Source: Pseudomonadota bacterium (lineage in GTDB: Bacteria; Pseudomonadota; Alphaproteobacteria; Acetobacterales; Acetobacteraceae). Taken from it: 9,941 nt of DNA. Below, piece after piece: positions 6,696 through 9,941 of this stretch (its first letter is position 1; every line of letters starts with the position of its first letter). Below the pieces are notes generated by a model. That model had not been told where the DNA came from. It searched no databases and saw only the letters and a program-made list of their open reading frames with translations. The DNA lies in contig JAKAZJ010000037.1 in assembly GCA_021826565.1 (NCBI GenBank), forward strand, positions 1 through 9,941, in the 5' to 3' direction. The translations under genes and the position numbers were made by a program.

Positions 6696-6714
6696 GCCGG
6701 CGGCCGCCCGGGGC

Positions 6715-6742
6715 CTTGTTCGCGCACGATTCCGCCCGATAT
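6715..6742 (+). promoter_or_regulatory. Candidate heat-shock (RpoH-like) promoter of lon
   Basis: CTTGTTC (6715-6721), a 13-nt spacer, then CCCGATAT (6735-6742). Compared with the sigma32 consensus CTTGAAA / CCCCATNT, the -35 keeps CTTG and the -10 differs at one position. Transcription would start near 6750, leaving a leader of about 85 nt with a short GGGGC/GCCCC stem (6755-6768). lon is a member of the heat-shock regulon in many proteobacteria, in line with this. The spacing equals that of the clpP candidate. Confidence 0.5.
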
Positions 6743-6835
6743 CCTGTTGCAGACGGGGCCTCGGCCCCACCCCTGGCCCGATCCGTGCCTTCGATGGGCG
6801 GCGCGGGCCGCGACTGTCCTTGAAGGAGGTCACCG

Positions 6836-9274
<2,439 letters not shown>

Positions 9275-9288
9275 GGCCCTGGACCGCA

Positions 9289-9317
9289 TTGACCCTCCGG
9301 ACGGGGCGGGGTACGGA
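9289..9317 (+). promoter_or_regulatory. Weak candidate promoter of hupB
   Basis: TTGACC at 9289-9294 is a good -35 box, but the -10 position 17 nt later, TACGGA (9312-9317), matches TATAAT only at its first two bases. It lies 15 nt after the lon stop. It is plausible because HU is normally made at a much higher level than Lon and needs its own promoter. Confidence 0.3.
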
Positions 9318-9340
9318 CCGGCACATCGCGGGCCGGTCCG
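9314..9340 (+). terminator. Stem-loop between lon and hupB (weak terminator or processing hairpin)
   Basis: CGGACCGGC (9314-9322) and GCCGGTCCG (9332-9340) form a perfect 9-bp GC-rich stem with a 9-nt loop. No T-tract follows, so it does not look like a classical intrinsic terminator. It may stabilise the 3' end of lon mRNA, mark a processing site, or lie in the hupB leader. Confidence 0.3.
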
Positions 9341-9383
9341 GCTCCGTGCTCAACCCCAGATCATCGCTTCGAGAGGATTGCCC

Positions 9384-9656
9384 GTGAACAAGATGGAACT
9401 CATCGCCGCCGTGGCGGATAAGGCCGACCTGACCCGCGCCAAGGCAGCCGACGTGGTCGAGGCCGTGTTCGGCGCGATCGAGGGCGCATTGAAGGCGAAG
9501 GACGAGGTCCGCCTGGTCGGCTTCGGCACGTTCGCCACCGCAACCCGCAAGGCCGGCACCGGCCGCAATCCGCGGACCGGAGAGACGATGAAGATTGCGG
9601 CGTCCACCACCGTGCGCTTCAAGGTGGGCAAGGGGCTGAAGGACGCGGTGCAGTAG
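9384..9656 (+). CDS. hupB: DNA-binding protein HU-beta
   Basis: Small nucleoid-associated histone-like protein that binds and bends DNA without strong sequence preference, as a homo- or heterodimer. 90 residues, exactly the usual length. MNKMELIAAVADKADLT is the standard N-terminal helix. The HU signature and DNA-binding arm run GFGTFATATRKAGTGRNPRT (46-65), with the intercalating arm proline at 63. It ends KVGKGLKDAV, the normal C-terminal helix. The GTG at 9384 is chosen as start because it gives the canonical MNK N-terminus and lies 6 nt after GAGAGGA (9371-9377). An in-frame TTG at 9378 touches the ribosome-binding site and is unlikely. The gene sits 109 nt after lon. tRNA-Val begins only 16 nt after its stop codon, so the mRNA may end in, or be processed at, the tRNA. 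Confidence 0.97.
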   Translation: MNKMELIAAVADKADLTRAKAADVVEAVFGAIEGALKAKDEVRLVGFGTFATATRKAGTGRNPRTGETMKIAASTTVRFKVGKGLKDAVQ

Positions 9657-9672
9657 CACGGCTTTGCTTGGG

Positions 9673-9747
9673 GGGCGGTTAGCTCAGCGGTAGAGCGTCT
9701 CGTTTACACCGAGAGGGCCGGCGGTTCGAACCCGTCACCGCCCACCA
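9673..9747 (+). tRNA. tRNA-Val (anticodon UAC)
   Basis: The acceptor arms GGGCGGT (9673-9679) and ACCGCCC (9737-9743) pair perfectly, with discriminator A and encoded CCA (9745-9747). D arm GCTC...GAGC; anticodon stem TCTCG/CGAGA with loop TTTACAC, anticodon TAC for valine GUN codons. The T arm is GGCGG-TTCGAAC-CCGTC with one G-U pair. There is no room for a separate promoter in the 16 nt after hupB except inside that gene, so co-transcription with hupB is likely. Confidence 0.97.
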
Positions 9748-9785
9748 GACGCCGTGGATGACGCCTCGATCAAGCGGATTTGCCC

Positions 9786-9804
9786 GCGCCCGCTTATGCG
9801 GCGC
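9786..9804. terminator. Imperfect hairpin in the convergent tRNA-Val / tRNA-Phe gap
   Basis: GCGCCCGC (9786-9793) can pair with GCGGCGC (9798-9804) around TTAT, with one bulged C. It is the only stem visible in the 73 nt between the two convergent tRNA 3' ends. There is no T-tract on either side, so a terminator role is weakly supported. Confidence 0.22.
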
Positions 9805-9820
9805 CGGCATTGGAAGTGGA

Positions 9821-9896
9821 TGGTGCCCAGGGGCGGAATCGAACCACCGACACTGCGATTTTCAGTCGCATGCTCTACCAACTGAGCTACCTGGGC
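9821..9896 (-). tRNA. tRNA-Phe (anticodon GAA)
   Basis: On the minus strand GCCCAGG (9896-9890) pairs with CCTGGGC (9831-9825), with discriminator A at 9824 and encoded CCA at 9823-9821. D arm GCTCAGTTGGTAGAGC; anticodon stem TGCGA/TCGCA with loop CTGAAAA, anticodon GAA. T arm GGTGG-TTCGATT-CCGCC. 76 nt in all, a standard single tRNA. It is convergent with the hupB/tRNA-Val unit and has its own promoter upstream at 9905-9933. Confidence 0.97.
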
Positions 9897-9904
9897 GCCG
9901 CATC

Positions 9905-9933
9905 CGATTAGCCCAGCCCGCCGTGGCGATCAA
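9905..9933 (-). promoter_or_regulatory. Sigma70-type promoter of tRNA-Phe
   Basis: On the minus strand TTGATC (9933-9928), a 17-nt spacer and TAATCG (9910-9905) are followed by GATGCGGC and then the tRNA 5' end at 9896. Box quality, spacing and distance all fit. The G/C-rich stretch after the -10 is typical of growth-rate-controlled stable-RNA promoters. Confidence 0.6.
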
Positions 9934-9941
9934 GCCGCCCC

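Noticed and set aside
9378..9383. TTG start for HU two codons upstream of the GTG
   Set aside because: It directly abuts the GAGAGGA ribosome-binding site and would give a non-standard N-terminus.

Overview
The window is a stretch of GC-rich bacterial chromosome made almost entirely of housekeeping genes. The gene content and order (dapF-mtaB; tRNA-Leu, tig, clpP, clpX, lon, hupB, tRNA-Val), the strong G/C third-position bias, and the sequences of HU, ClpX and Lon all point to an alphaproteobacterium. A Rhodospirillales/Acetobacteraceae-type genome is my best guess, but that placement is an inference from general resemblance, not from a search.

Left part (1-2642, minus strand): a four-gene run transcribed leftward. 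It starts with a small cupin-fold protein, followed by a small membrane protein resembling the DUF2784 family, then dapF (diaminopimelate epimerase, for lysine and peptidoglycan), then mtaB (radical-SAM tRNA methylthiotransferase), which is cut by the left edge. The genes are tightly packed. dapF and mtaB overlap by ATGA. The junction between the cupin gene and the membrane-protein gene carries a threefold 14-nt repeat that makes three successive ATGA stop/start overlaps.

Middle gap (2643-2968): a divergent intergenic region of about 325 bases with no gene. It holds a 135-bp MITE-like element at 2753-2887, with near-identical terminal inverted repeats, a perfect 38-bp internal inverted repeat and a 6-bp flanking direct repeat GCCTGG. 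It also holds candidate promoters for the leftward operon and for the rightward tRNA-Leu/tig unit.

Right part (2969-9747, plus strand): tRNA-Leu(UAG), trigger factor (tig), clpP, clpX, lon, hupB and tRNA-Val(UAC). This is a protein-quality-control locus. Trigger factor folds nascent chains at the ribosome exit, ClpXP and Lon are the ATP-dependent proteases, and HU is the nucleoid protein that commonly follows lon. Both clpP and lon are preceded by sequences resembling heat-shock (RpoH) promoters with the same 13-nt spacing, which fits shared stress induction. All diagnostic catalytic residues that I checked are present.

Right edge (9748-9941): a 73-nt convergent gap, then tRNA-Phe(GAA) on the minus strand with a good sigma70-type promoter at 9905-9933.

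I see no previously undescribed multi-gene system here. The most unusual items are the MITE-like palindromic element and the triplicated start-codon repeat.
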